Source: Rhodopseudomonas palustris (lineage in GTDB: Bacteria > Pseudomonadota > Alphaproteobacteria > Rhizobiales > Xanthobacteraceae). From it: a DNA stretch of 64,000 nt. Below, piece after piece: positions 56,649 to 64,000 of this stretch (the stretch's first letter is position 1; every line of letters begins with the position of its first letter). The notes under the pieces are model-generated. The model was not told the DNA's origin. It was given only the letters and a program-made list of their open reading frames with translations, and searched no databases. Location: the NCBI RefSeq assembly GCF_003591005.1, contig NZ_QYYD01000009.1:140280-204279 (forward strand). The letters run 5' to 3'. The position numbers and the translations under genes are program-made.

Positions 56649-58151
56649 TCACTCGCCCTCGTCGCTCGCCAGCAGGCCCTTCACCGCCCTGCCCCAGCCT
56701 GCGAGCTTGCGTTCGCGGGTGGCTTGGCTCATCGCCGGACGGAAGCGGTGGTCGAGACGCCAGTTGTCGGCGAACTTGCCGGGCTCTGGGAAGACGCCGG
56801 CGCTGAGGCCGGCGAGGTAGGCCGCGCCGAGCGCGGTGGTTTCCTGGATCACGGGGCGGTCCACCGGCGCGTTGAGGAGGTCGGCGAGGCGCTGCATGGT
56901 CCAATCGGAGGCAGCCATGCCGCCGTCCACGCGCAGCACCGGCGGAGCGGCGTCTGCCGCGGACCAGTCATCGCGCATCGCGGCCCACAGGTCATAGGTC
57001 TGGTAACACACGCTCTCCAGCGCGGCGTGCGCCAGCTCGGCCGGGCCGGTGTTGCGCGTCATGCCGAACAGCGCGCCGCGCACCCGCGGATTCCAATACG
57101 GCGCGCCCATGCCGACGAAGGCCGGCACCAGATACACGCTTTGCATCGGATCGGACTTGTCGGCGAGCGGGCCGGTCTCGCTGGCGTGCTTGATGATGCC
57201 GAGGCCGTCGCGCAGCCATTGCACGGCGCTGCCGGCGACGAAGATCGATCCTTCCAGCGCATAGGTGCGCTTGCCGCCGAGCTGATAGGCTATCGTCGTC
57301 AGCAGCTTGTTGTGCGAGCGCACCGGCGTGGTGCCGGTGTTGAGCAGCGCGAAGCAGCCGGTGCCGTAGGTCGACTTGATCATGCCGGGCGTGAAGCAGG
57401 CCTGGCCGATGGTCGCAGCCTGCTGATCGCCGGCGATGCCGCGGATCGCGATCGGCGCGCCGAACAGCTCGTAGTCGCTGTCGCCGAAATGCGCCGAGGA
57501 ATCCTTCACATGCGGCAGCATCGAGCGCGGCACGCCGAGCAGCTTCAGGAGATCGTCGTCCCACTCGCCGGTGTGGATGTTGAACAGCAGCGTGCGCGAT
57601 GCGTTGGTGGCGTCGGTGGCATGGACGCGGCCGCCAGTCAGCCGCCACAGCAGATAGCAGTCGATGGTGCCGAAACGCAGTTCGCCGCGCTCGGCGCGGG
57701 CTCGCGCGCCGGGGACGTTGTCGAGCAGCCAGGCGACCTTGGTGCCGGAGAAATACGGATCGATGATCAGCCCGGTCTTGTCGGTGATCATCGGCTCATG
57801 GCCATCGGCCTTCAGTTTGGTGCAGAACTCCGCGGTGCGGCGATCCTGCCAGACGATGGCGCGATGGATCGCCTTGCCGGAGATGCGATCCCACACCACC
57901 ACCGTTTCGCGCTGATTGGTGATGCCGATCGCCGCGATATCGGCGGCGGAAGCGCCGGCCTTGTCCATCGCCTCGCGGCAGGTCGTCAGCGTCGAGGACC
58001 AGATATCCTCGGGTTCGTGCTCGACCCAGCCGGACGCCGGAAAATGCTGCGGGAATTCGCGCTGCGCCGAGGCGGCGATCGAGATGTCCTCGCGAAACAG
58101 GATCGCGCGCGACGAGGTGGTGCCCTGATCGATGGCCATCACGAAAGACAT
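56649..58151 (-). CDS. glpK: Glycerol kinase
   Basis: The 500-residue FGGY-family kinase phosphorylates glycerol to glycerol-3-phosphate in the cytoplasm. Signatures: [30 protein letters not shown], the substrate-binding [17 protein letters not shown] and WQDRRT, the FGGY motif regions [38 protein letters not shown] and [23 protein letters not shown] at 58151. Length matches the family. No glpD, glpF or glpR neighbour is visible. It is divergent from nasT. Confidence 0.97.
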   Translation of the reverse strand: MSFVMAIDQGTTSSRAILFREDISIAASAQREFPQHFPASGWVEHEPEDIWSSTLTTCREAMDKAGASAADIAAIGITNQRETVVVWDRISGKAIHRAIVWQDRRTAEFCTKLKADGHEPMITDKTGLIIDPYFSGTKVAWLLDNVPGARARAERGELRFGTIDCYLLWRLTGGRVHATDATNASRTLLFNIHTGEWDDDLLKLLGVPRSMLPHVKDSSAHFGDSDYELFGAPIAIRGIAGDQQAATIGQACFTPGMIKSTYGTGCFALLNTGTTPVRSHNKLLTTIAYQLGGKRTYALEGSIFVAGSAVQWLRDGLGIIKHASETGPLADKSDPMQSVYLVPAFVGMGAPYWNPRVRGALFGMTRNTGPAELAHAALESVCYQTYDLWAAMRDDWSAADAAPPVLRVDGGMAASDWTMQRLADLLNAPVDRPVIQETTALGAAYLAGLSAGVFPEPGKFADNWRLDHRFRPAMSQATRERKLAGWGRAVKGLLASDEGE

Positions 58152-58331
58152 GAGCGTTCGTCCCGGAAGCTGGATGGAGGAAAAAGTTTGGCCGCACACC
58201 ACCCGATCGCGCCGGCGCCGTCAATATCGGCGGTTTCGGCGGCGCGGGGCCGCGATCCCTCTTCATTCCGGCGCTGGAGTGTGGTTTGTCGAGGTGCGAT
58301 CCAGGCTTTGGATGGTGGGCGGCCTTCGTTT

Positions 58332-58411
58332 CGTCATTGCGAGCGAAGCGAAGCAATCCAGCCCGGTGCACTGAACTGGATTGCTTCGTCGCTTCGCTCC
58401 TCGCAATGACG
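58332..58411. repeat. Palindromic repeat, family A, abutting nasT
   Basis: CGTCATTGCGAGCGAAGCGA, AGCAATCCAG/CTGGATTGC, CGCTCCTCGCAATGACG. The element ends 12 bases before the nasT ATG, so the nasT promoter must lie within or upstream of it. It is almost identical to the copy at 49.1 kb. Confidence 0.85.
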
Positions 58412-58422
58412 GCCCGTTGGTG

Positions 58423-59007
58423 ATGGACCCGCTGCTGAAAATCGTGATCGTCGACGAGAACCCGGTGCGCGCCGCGATCCTCACCGAGGGGCTGCGCGAG
58501 GCCGGGCTGTCGCAGATCACGCATCTGGCCGCCACCACCAATCTGCTGGCGCGGGTCTACGAGATCGACCCCGACGTCATCGTCATCGATCTGGAAAATC
58601 CCAGCCGCGACATGCTGGAGCAGATGTTCCAGGTCAGCCGCATCGTCAAACGGCCGATCGCGATGTTCGTCGACCAGAGCGATACCGCCTCAATCCAGGC
58701 CTCGGTCGATGCCGGCGTGTCGGCCTACATCGTCGATGGGCTGAAGAAGGAGCGGATGAAGCACGTGCTCGATTTGTGCATCTCGCGCTTCAACGCGTTC
58801 GCCAAGCTCGAGACCGAACTCGACCGCGCCCGTAGCGCGCTGGAAGACCGCAAAGTGATCGACCGCGCCAAGGGCATCCTGATGAAGGCCAAGGGACTGA
58901 GCGAGGAGCAGGCCTATGTGCTGCTGCGCACCGCGGCGATGAACGAGAAAAAGAAAATCGCCGAGATCGCCCAGTCGGTGGTCACCGCGTCGGAGATGCT
59001 GAAATGA
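58423..59007 (+). CDS. nasT: ANTAR-domain antiterminator NasT
   Basis: The 194-residue protein has a receiver-like N-terminal domain (LKIVIVDENPVRAAILTEGL, DPDVIVIDLENPSRDMLEQM) and a C-terminal ANTAR RNA-binding domain (DRKVIDRAKGILMKAKGLSE, EQAYVLLRTAAMNEKKKIAE). It binds paired hairpins in nas/nrt leader RNAs and prevents termination when released from NasS by nitrate. ATG at 58423 starts right after a family A repeat, with a poor ribosome site. It overlaps nasS by four bases. The likely target leader is seen at 60587-60644. Confidence 0.95.
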   Translation: MDPLLKIVIVDENPVRAAILTEGLREAGLSQITHLAATTNLLARVYEIDPDVIVIDLENPSRDMLEQMFQVSRIVKRPIAMFVDQSDTASIQASVDAGVSAYIVDGLKKERMKHVLDLCISRFNAFAKLETELDRARSALEDRKVIDRAKGILMKAKGLSEEQAYVLLRTAAMNEKKKIAEIAQSVVTASEMLK

Positions 59008-60164
59008 GCGAGCGGCTGCGCATCGGATTTATCCCGCTGGTCGACGCCGCGGCGCTGATCGTCGCCGTCGACAAGGGATTCTGCGCGCAGGAAGATCTCG
59101 ACGTCGAGCTGGTGCGCGAGATCTCCTGGGCCAATGTGCGCGACAAGTTCAACATCGGGCTGTTCGACGCCGCGCATCTTCTGGCGCCGATGGCGGTGGC
59201 CTCCAGCCTCGGCATCGGCCACATCAAGGTGCCGGTGATCTCCGGCTTCGGCCTCGGCGTCAATGGCAACGCCATCACGGTGTCACCGGATCTGCACGCC
59301 GCGATCGCCGCGCATGTCGACGGCGATATTTCCGATCCGGCGGTGTCGGCGCGGGCGCTGGCGCGCGTCGTCGCCGAGCGCAAGACCAAGGGGCTGGAGC
59401 CGCTGATCTTCGGCATGACCTTCCCGTTCTCCAGCCACAACTATGATCTGCGGTTCTGGATGGGCGCAGGCGGCGTCGATCCCGACGAGGACGTCCGGCT
59501 GGTGGTGCTGCCGCCGCCGTTCATGGTCGAGAGCCTCGCCGGCAAGCATCTCGACGGCTTCTGTGTCGGCGCGCCGTGGAATTCGGTGGCGATCGATCTT
59601 GGCATCGGCCACATCCTGCATTTCACCAGCGAGCTGTTTCAGCGCGCCGCCGAGAAGCTGCTGGCGGTGCGCGCGTCGTGGGCCGAAGGCCATCCCGACA
59701 CGCTGCTGCGGCTGATCCGCGCGCACGACCGCGCCGCACAGTTCATCGAGTACGAAGCCAACCGCGACGAGGTCTGCGCGCTGCTCACCGCGCCGGGCCG
59801 CATCGAAGTGACGCCCGAGCTGATCCGCCGCACGCTCGACGGCCGGTTGAAGGTTTCGCCGGACGGCACCTATCGCGAGACCGGCCGCTATCTCTTGGTC
59901 GGCCGCGAAGCCGCAGCGCGGCCCGACCCGGTGCAGGGCGCGTGGAATTACGCCCAGATGGTACGCTGGGGCCAGGCGCCGCTGTCGGCGGAGTTACTTG
60001 CCGCCGCCAAGGCGGTGTTCCGCCCCGACCTCTACGACGCCGCAGTCGGCGCCACGCCAATCCTGCCCCTCGCCCCCGCCGACGGCATCGGCGAATGCAC
60101 CGGCTCGAGCTTCGATCCGGACGATATCGCCGGCTATCTGTCGGCGCTGGAAATCCGGCGCTGA
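59004..60164 (+). CDS. nasS: Nitrate-sensing protein NasS
   Basis: The 386-residue protein is homologous to nitrate-binding NrtA proteins but lacks a signal peptide (start MSERLRIGFIPLVDAAALIV), the hallmark of cytoplasmic NasS sensors. Segments such as WANVRDKFNIGLFDAAHLLA, GLEPLIFGMTFPFSSHNYDL and RFWMGAGGVDPDEDVRLVVL fit the family. Without nitrate it holds NasT in an inactive complex. It is translationally coupled to nasT (ATGA). The gap to nrtA (547 bases) holds family F repeats and the controlled leader. Confidence 0.94.
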   Translation: MSERLRIGFIPLVDAAALIVAVDKGFCAQEDLDVELVREISWANVRDKFNIGLFDAAHLLAPMAVASSLGIGHIKVPVISGFGLGVNGNAITVSPDLHAAIAAHVDGDISDPAVSARALARVVAERKTKGLEPLIFGMTFPFSSHNYDLRFWMGAGGVDPDEDVRLVVLPPPFMVESLAGKHLDGFCVGAPWNSVAIDLGIGHILHFTSELFQRAAEKLLAVRASWAEGHPDTLLRLIRAHDRAAQFIEYEANRDEVCALLTAPGRIEVTPELIRRTLDGRLKVSPDGTYRETGRYLLVGREAAARPDPVQGAWNYAQMVRWGQAPLSAELLAAAKAVFRPDLYDAAVGATPILPLAPADGIGECTGSSFDPDDIAGYLSALEIRR

Positions 60165-60173
60165 GGCGAAGTC

Positions 60174-60355
60174 ACCTCTCCCCGCGTGCGGGGAGAGGTC
60201 GGCCCCGCGGAGCGCAGCGTGGCCGGGCCGGGTGGGGGGGCGCCTCCGAGCGGCCGAGCCTTTCGACTGTGTCCCGCTGTAATGATTAGTTGGAGCGCCC
60301 GGCCCCGCGGCGACGCCCCCTCATCCCAGCCTTCTCCCCGCACGCGGGGAGAAGG
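60174..60355. repeat. Inverted pair of family F palindromes
   Basis: Left: ACCTCTCCCCGC-GT-GCGGGGAGAGGT (60174-60199), a twelve-base-pair stem, then GGCCGGGTGGGGGG. Right, inverted: CCCCCTCATCCCAGC then CTTCTCCCCGC-AC-GCGGGGAGAAG (60330-60354). The interior (about 75 bases) has no gene. It lies between nasS and the nrt promoter. Confidence 0.85.
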
Positions 60356-60519
60356 AGCGCGCCGCGCTCCCGGCGGCTCTCTGCCCTGATGCGCTGCACA
60401 AATCATCATCACTCTGCTTAGTCATGCTGCGCGACTGCGCATCGTTTGCGGCCGGCTCAAATTTCGACGCCGACGGCCAACTCTATGCAACTCCTCACTA
60501 ATCACCCTCCCCGCGCAAC

Positions 60520-60534
60520 TGGCACGGTTTTCGC
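60520..60534 (+). promoter_or_regulatory. Sigma-54 type -24/-12 promoter of nrtA
   Basis: TGGCACG-GTTT-TCGC: GG and GC are ten bases apart, and seven of seven bases match in the -24 element; the -12 element has TCGC instead of TTGC. Transcription would start near 60546, 40 bases before the ANTAR hairpin, giving a leader of about 165 bases before nrtA. Confidence 0.78.
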
Positions 60535-60586
60535 TACTCCTAATGCGGGTCACCGGTGGGTGTCCCGGCGTCCATCGACCAACTCC

Positions 60587-60604
60587 GACAGCAACGCTGC
60601 TGTC
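60587..60604 (+). promoter_or_regulatory. ANTAR-target hairpin in the nrt leader
   Basis: GACAGC-AACGCT-GCTGTC: a perfect six-base-pair stem with a hexanucleotide loop having A at position 1 and G at position 4, the signature of ANTAR protein targets. Its loop and 3' arm are also the start of the terminator stem (from 60593), so formation of the two is mutually exclusive. The second hairpin of the usual tandem pair would lie in 60546-60585, where a CGGG...CCCG hairpin exists but with an uncertain loop. Confidence 0.8.
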
Positions 60605-60644
60605 CTGGCCCGCACTGCCGCGGCCAGGCAGCAGCGTTTTTTTT
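60593..60644 (+). terminator. Leader terminator upstream of nrtA (attenuator)
   Basis: AACGCTGCTG and CCTGGCC (60593-60610) pair with GGCCAGG and CAGCAGCGTT (60622-60638): 17 base pairs with one bulged T, a loop of 11 bases and eight consecutive Ts (60637-60644). It is a strong intrinsic terminator located 68 bases upstream of the nrtA ATG and competes with the ANTAR hairpin. Confidence 0.93.
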
Positions 60645-60711
60645 GTGAGTTCGGTGGCGCCCGCATCACGGGCAACAGGGTCGCGCGACCCCAGCAGGGA
60701 AAAGGGCAACG

Positions 60712-62019
60712 ATGACGATCAGCAAGGACGGCCTCGGACGCAAACTCAGCCGCCGTCAACTCCTGAAGGCGAGCGGTGGTGCAGCCGCACTGCTCACCGC
60801 AGCGAAGGTGAACTTTCCCGCCGGCGCCTTCGCGCAGGACGCCGGCCCTGAAGTGAAAGGCGCGCGGCTCGGATTCATCGCGCTGACCGACGCCTCGCCG
60901 CTGTTCGTCGCCAAGGAGAAGGGCATCTTCGCCAAATACGGCATGCCCGACGTCAGCGTGGAGAAGCAGGCCTCGTGGGGCACGACGCGCGACAACCTCG
61001 TGCTCGGCTCCGAAGGCAACGGCATCGACGGCGCGCACATCCTGACGCCGATGCCGTATCTGATTTCGGCCGGCAAGGTGACGCAGAACAACGTGCCGAC
61101 GCCGATGTACATTTTGGCGCGGCTCAATCTCAACGGCCAATGCATCTCGGTCGGCAAGGAATATGCGGACATCAAGGTCGGGCTCGACACCGCGCCGTTC
61201 AAGGTCGCACTGGAGAAGAAGAAAGCGTCCGGCAAATCGGTGAAGGCGGCGATGACCTTCCCGGGCGGGACGCACGATCTGTGGATCCGCTATTGGCTCG
61301 CCGCCGGCGGCATCGACCCCGACAAGGACATCGAAACCATCGTGGTGCCGCCGCCGCAGATGGTGGCCAACATGAAGGTCGGCACGATGGACTGCTTCTG
61401 CGTCTGCGAGCCGTGGAATCTGCAGCTGATCCATCAGAATATCGGCTACACCGCCATCACTACCGGCGAACTCTGGAACAAGCATCCGGAAAAATCGCTC
61501 GGCATGCGCGCCGCCTGGGTCGACAAATATCCGAAGGCGGCGAAAGCGCTGCTGATGGCGGTGATGGAAGCGCAGCAATGGTGCGAGAAGCCGGAGAACC
61601 GCGACGAGATCGCCGCGATCTGCGCCAAGCGGCAGTGGATCAACTGCCCCGTCGACGACATTACCGATCGCGTCAACGGCAAGTTCGACTACGGCACCGG
61701 CAAGGTGGTCGAGAACTCGCCGCACATCATGCGGTTCTGGGACGACTACGCGTCCTACCCGTATCAGAGCCACGACCTGTGGTTCATGACCGAGGACATC
61801 CGCTGGGGCAAGTATGAGCCCGGCTTCGACAGCAAGGCGCTGATTGCCAAGGTCAACCGCGAGGATCTGTGGAAGGACGCCGCCAAGTCGCTCGGCGTCA
61901 CGGACCTGCCGGCCTCGACGTCGCGCGGCAAGGAGACGTTCTTCGACGGCAAGGTGTTCGATCCGGAAAATCCTGCTGCGTATCTGAAGTCGCTGTCGAT
62001 CAAGCGCGTCGAAGCCTGA
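60712..62019 (+). CDS. nrtA: Nitrate/nitrite ABC transporter substrate-binding protein NrtA
   Basis: The 435-residue periplasmic binding protein has a twin-arginine signal, LSRRQLLKASGGAAALLTAA, cleaved near AFAQD. It contains VKGARLGFIALTDASPLFVA, KQASWGTTRDNLVLGSEGNG and IDGAHILTPMPYLISAGKVT, GGTHDLWIRYWLAAGGIDPD, and EPWNLQLIHQNIGYTAITTG, as in NrtA/CmpA-type proteins. Nitrate or nitrite as substrate is inferred from the NasST-controlled leader. It heads nrtA-B-D with 73 and 11-base gaps. Confidence 0.94.
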   Translation: MTISKDGLGRKLSRRQLLKASGGAAALLTAAKVNFPAGAFAQDAGPEVKGARLGFIALTDASPLFVAKEKGIFAKYGMPDVSVEKQASWGTTRDNLVLGSEGNGIDGAHILTPMPYLISAGKVTQNNVPTPMYILARLNLNGQCISVGKEYADIKVGLDTAPFKVALEKKKASGKSVKAAMTFPGGTHDLWIRYWLAAGGIDPDKDIETIVVPPPQMVANMKVGTMDCFCVCEPWNLQLIHQNIGYTAITTGELWNKHPEKSLGMRAAWVDKYPKAAKALLMAVMEAQQWCEKPENRDEIAAICAKRQWINCPVDDITDRVNGKFDYGTGKVVENSPHIMRFWDDYASYPYQSHDLWFMTEDIRWGKYEPGFDSKALIAKVNREDLWKDAAKSLGVTDLPASTSRGKETFFDGKVFDPENPAAYLKSLSIKRVEA

Positions 62020-62092
62020 CGATCACACCAACGATCATTGGGCCGCGCGTGCGGCGCGGCCCTCCCCTTCATGACGACGGAGTTTCGCCCCG

Positions 62093-62992
62093 ATGTCGAT
62101 GACCGCCCTGAAATCCGAGACCGAGACCGTCACCGCGCTCACGCCGCCGTCGTCCGCCGTGGTGACGATGCGGCCGAAGCGGCAGCCGCGCGCCGACAAA
62201 TACATCAAGACCGCACGCGAGATCGCCGCCCGGGTGATCCCGCCGCTGGTCGTAGTCACGCTGCTGATGGTAATTTGGGAGTTGATGTGCAGGCAGGCGG
62301 GCTCGGCGCTGCCGCCGCCATCCAAGGTCTATGCCGACACCAAGGAGCTGATCTTCGATCCGTTCTTTGATCGCGGCGGCATCGACAAGGGGCTGTTCTG
62401 GCACCTCAGCGCATCGCTTCAGCGCGTCGCGTTCGGCTACTCGCTCGCCGCGATCGCCGGCATCGCGCTCGGCACGCTGGTCGGCCAGTCGGTATGGGCG
62501 ATGCGCGGACTCGATCCGATCTTCCAGGTGCTGCGCACCATCCCGCCGCTGGCCTGGCTGCCGCTGGCGCTCGCCGCCTTCCGCGACGGTCAGCCCTCGG
62601 CGATCTTCGTGATTTTCATTACCTCGATCTGGCCGATCATCATCAACACCGCAGTCGGCATCCGCAACATCCCGCAGGACTACCGAAACGTCGCCGCGGT
62701 GGTGCAGCTCAATCCGCTGGAGTTCTTCACCAAGGTGATGCTGCCGTCGGCTGCGCCCTACATCTTCACCGGCCTGCGCATCGGCATCGGGCTGTCGTGG
62801 CTGGCGATCATCGCCGCCGAGATGCTGATCGGCGGCGTGGGCATCGGCTTCTTCATCTGGGACGCCTGGAATTCCTCGCACATCAGCGAAATCATCCTGG
62901 CGCTGTTCTATGTCGGCATCATCGGCTTCGTGCTCGACCGCATGATCGCGGGGCTCGGCCGCATCGTCACCCACGGCACCTCGGCCGGTTGA
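62093..62992 (+). CDS. nrtB: Nitrate ABC transporter permease NrtB
   Basis: The 299-residue inner-membrane permease has a polar N-terminal stretch, then about six spans starting with VVVTLLMVIWELMCR. The permease loop with the EAA-type pattern (VVQLNPLEFFTKVMLPSAAP) and AIIAAEMLIGGVGIGFFIWD is typical of NrtB/SsuC/TauC proteins. The start ATG at 62093 gives MSMTALKSETETV. Co-transcribed with nrtA and nrtD; the specific substrate is taken from context. Confidence 0.93.
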   Translation: MSMTALKSETETVTALTPPSSAVVTMRPKRQPRADKYIKTAREIAARVIPPLVVVTLLMVIWELMCRQAGSALPPPSKVYADTKELIFDPFFDRGGIDKGLFWHLSASLQRVAFGYSLAAIAGIALGTLVGQSVWAMRGLDPIFQVLRTIPPLAWLPLALAAFRDGQPSAIFVIFITSIWPIIINTAVGIRNIPQDYRNVAAVVQLNPLEFFTKVMLPSAAPYIFTGLRIGIGLSWLAIIAAEMLIGGVGIGFFIWDAWNSSHISEIILALFYVGIIGFVLDRMIAGLGRIVTHGTSAG

Positions 62993-63003
62993 GGAGCAAC
63001 AGC

Positions 63004-63798
63004 ATGACCGCTTATCTCAAGCTCGATCACATCGACAAGACGTTTACCCGAGGCGCCGCGACGACCGAAGTGCTGAAGGACGTCTGCCTCGACATTGCCA
63101 AGGGCGAATACGTCTCGATCATCGGCCATTCCGGCTGCGGCAAGTCCACGCTGCTCAACATCGTCGCCGGGCTGACCGATGCCACCACCGGCGGCGTGCT
63201 GCTGGAGAACCGCGAAGTGAATTCGCCGGGGCCGGACCGCGCCGTCGTGTTCCAGAACCACAGCCTGCTGCCGTGGCTGACCGTGTACCAAAACGTCCGG
63301 CTCGGCGTCGACAAGGTGTTCGCCAAGACCAAGAGCCGAACCGAGCGCCACGACTGGACACTGCATAACCTGAACCTCGTGCAGATGGGCCACGCCAAGG
63401 ACAAGCGCCCCTCGGAAATCTCCGGCGGCATGAAGCAGCGCGTCGGCATCGCCCGCGCGCTGGCGATGGAGCCGAAGGTGCTGCTGCTCGACGAGCCCTT
63501 CGGCGCGCTCGACGCGCTGACGCGTGCGCATTTGCAGGACTCTGTGATGGCGCTGCACCAGAAGCTGGGCAACACGATCCTGATGATCACCCACGACGTC
63601 GACGAAGCGGTGCTGCTCAGCGACCGCATCGTGATGATGACCAACGGCCCCTCGGCGCGAATCGGCGAAGTGCTCGACGTCCCCCTGCCGCACCCGCGCA
63701 AGCGGCTCGAACTGGCCACCAACGCGACGTATCTCAAGTGCCGCCAGCGCGTGCTGGAATTCCTGTACGAGCGGCACCGCTTCATCGAGGCGGCGTGA
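63004..63798 (+). CDS. nrtD: Nitrate ABC transporter ATP-binding protein NrtD
   Basis: The 264-residue ATPase has Walker A GHSGCGKSTLLNIVAGL, the Q-loop VVFQNHSLLPWLTVYQNVRL, signature SEISGGMKQRVGIARALAM and Walker B VLLLDEPFGALDALTRAHLQ, plus the H-loop ILMITHDVDEA. The MKQR signature and PWLT segment fit the nitrate/sulfonate/taurine group. No fused binding-protein domain is present, so it is NrtD-like rather than NrtC. It ends the visible operon; the reductase genes normally following are not in the window. Confidence 0.93.
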   Translation: MTAYLKLDHIDKTFTRGAATTEVLKDVCLDIAKGEYVSIIGHSGCGKSTLLNIVAGLTDATTGGVLLENREVNSPGPDRAVVFQNHSLLPWLTVYQNVRLGVDKVFAKTKSRTERHDWTLHNLNLVQMGHAKDKRPSEISGGMKQRVGIARALAMEPKVLLLDEPFGALDALTRAHLQDSVMALHQKLGNTILMITHDVDEAVLLSDRIVMMTNGPSARIGEVLDVPLPHPRKRLELATNATYLKCRQRVLEFLYERHRFIEAA

Positions 63799-63827
63799 GG
63801 ATCAACCGGCGCCAACACAAGTAACAG

Positions 63828-63930
63828 CGTCATTCCGGGGCGCGAACGAAGTGAGCGAGCCCGGAATCCATAACCACCGCCGGGAGTATGGATTCCGGGC
63901 CTGGGCCCCCCCACGGGGGGCTCCCGGGTT
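63828..63930. repeat. Inverted pair of palindromic repeats (family B)
   Basis: CGTCATTCCGGGGCGCGAAC, AGCCCGGAATCCAT, then ATGGATTCCGGGCCTGGGCC and GGGGCTCCCGGGTT. It follows nrtD at the right window edge; the remaining 70 bases show no gene. Confidence 0.75.
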
Positions 63931-64000
63931 TGCGGGGTGTTGTGTGGGGAGCGGGAGTCCGGGGCGACCCGCAATTCGAGGGCAGCGCAGGCATACATAA

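Overview
The window looks like chromosomal DNA of a Rhodopseudomonas palustris-type alphaproteobacterium (Bradyrhizobiaceae/Nitrobacteraceae). The evidence is the high GC content, the urt-ure and nas-nrt gene sets, a tad/cpa pilus locus, a CycM-type membrane cytochrome c, and many intergenic palindromic repeats of the kind common in this family. No rRNA, tRNA, CRISPR array, prophage or intact insertion sequence was recognised. The species call is an inference from protein style and gene order.

Layout. 1-6.4 kb: the end of a Ku end-joining gene, a lysine-rich histone-like protein, TusA-like and MobA proteins, a zinc alcohol dehydrogenase, a nitronate monooxygenase and an acyl-CoA ligase. 6.6-19.4 kb (all minus strand): a urea module made of the UrtABCDE importer followed by urease ureD-A-B-C-E-F. 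Embedded in it are a MESH1/SpoT-like small alarmone hydrolase (between ureB and ureC, overlapping ureC by 4 bases) and two tandem antibiotic-biosynthesis-monooxygenase-fold genes. No ureG is present. A sigma-54 type promoter and an NtrC-like dyad precede urtA. 19.9-22.2 kb: DEAD-box helicase, IF-1 and cold-shock protein, ending in a strong terminator. 22.5-34.8 kb: a tad/cpa type IVc pilus locus (two TadE-like pseudopilins, a CpaC N-domain protein, Flp pilin, CpaA-F, TadB, TadC, TadD).

34.9-46.2 kb: leucyl aminopeptidase, NlpC/P60 and NUDIX genes, then a Yej-type peptide ABC importer with two tandem binding proteins. A vapBC-like toxin-antitoxin pair sits between yejE and yejF. 46.7-50.2 kb: cytochrome c, KdsB, prephenate dehydratase and an LLM flavin oxidoreductase. 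50.7-55.9 kb: metF and metH, separated by a DUF559 endonuclease gene whose two ends are inverted copies of an intergenic palindromic repeat. 56-63.8 kb: a small secreted protein, GlpK, then the nitrate sensor/antiterminator pair NasT-NasS and the NrtABD importer. The nrtA leader carries a sigma-54 promoter, an ANTAR-type hairpin and an overlapping intrinsic terminator.

The strongest themes are nitrogen acquisition (urea and nitrate, both apparently under Ntr/sigma-54 control), surface attachment (tad pili), and several small genes inserted into otherwise conserved operons: the MESH1-like hydrolase, vapBC and the DUF559 gene. At least six families of palindromic repeats occur, usually as inverted pairs in intergenic gaps.
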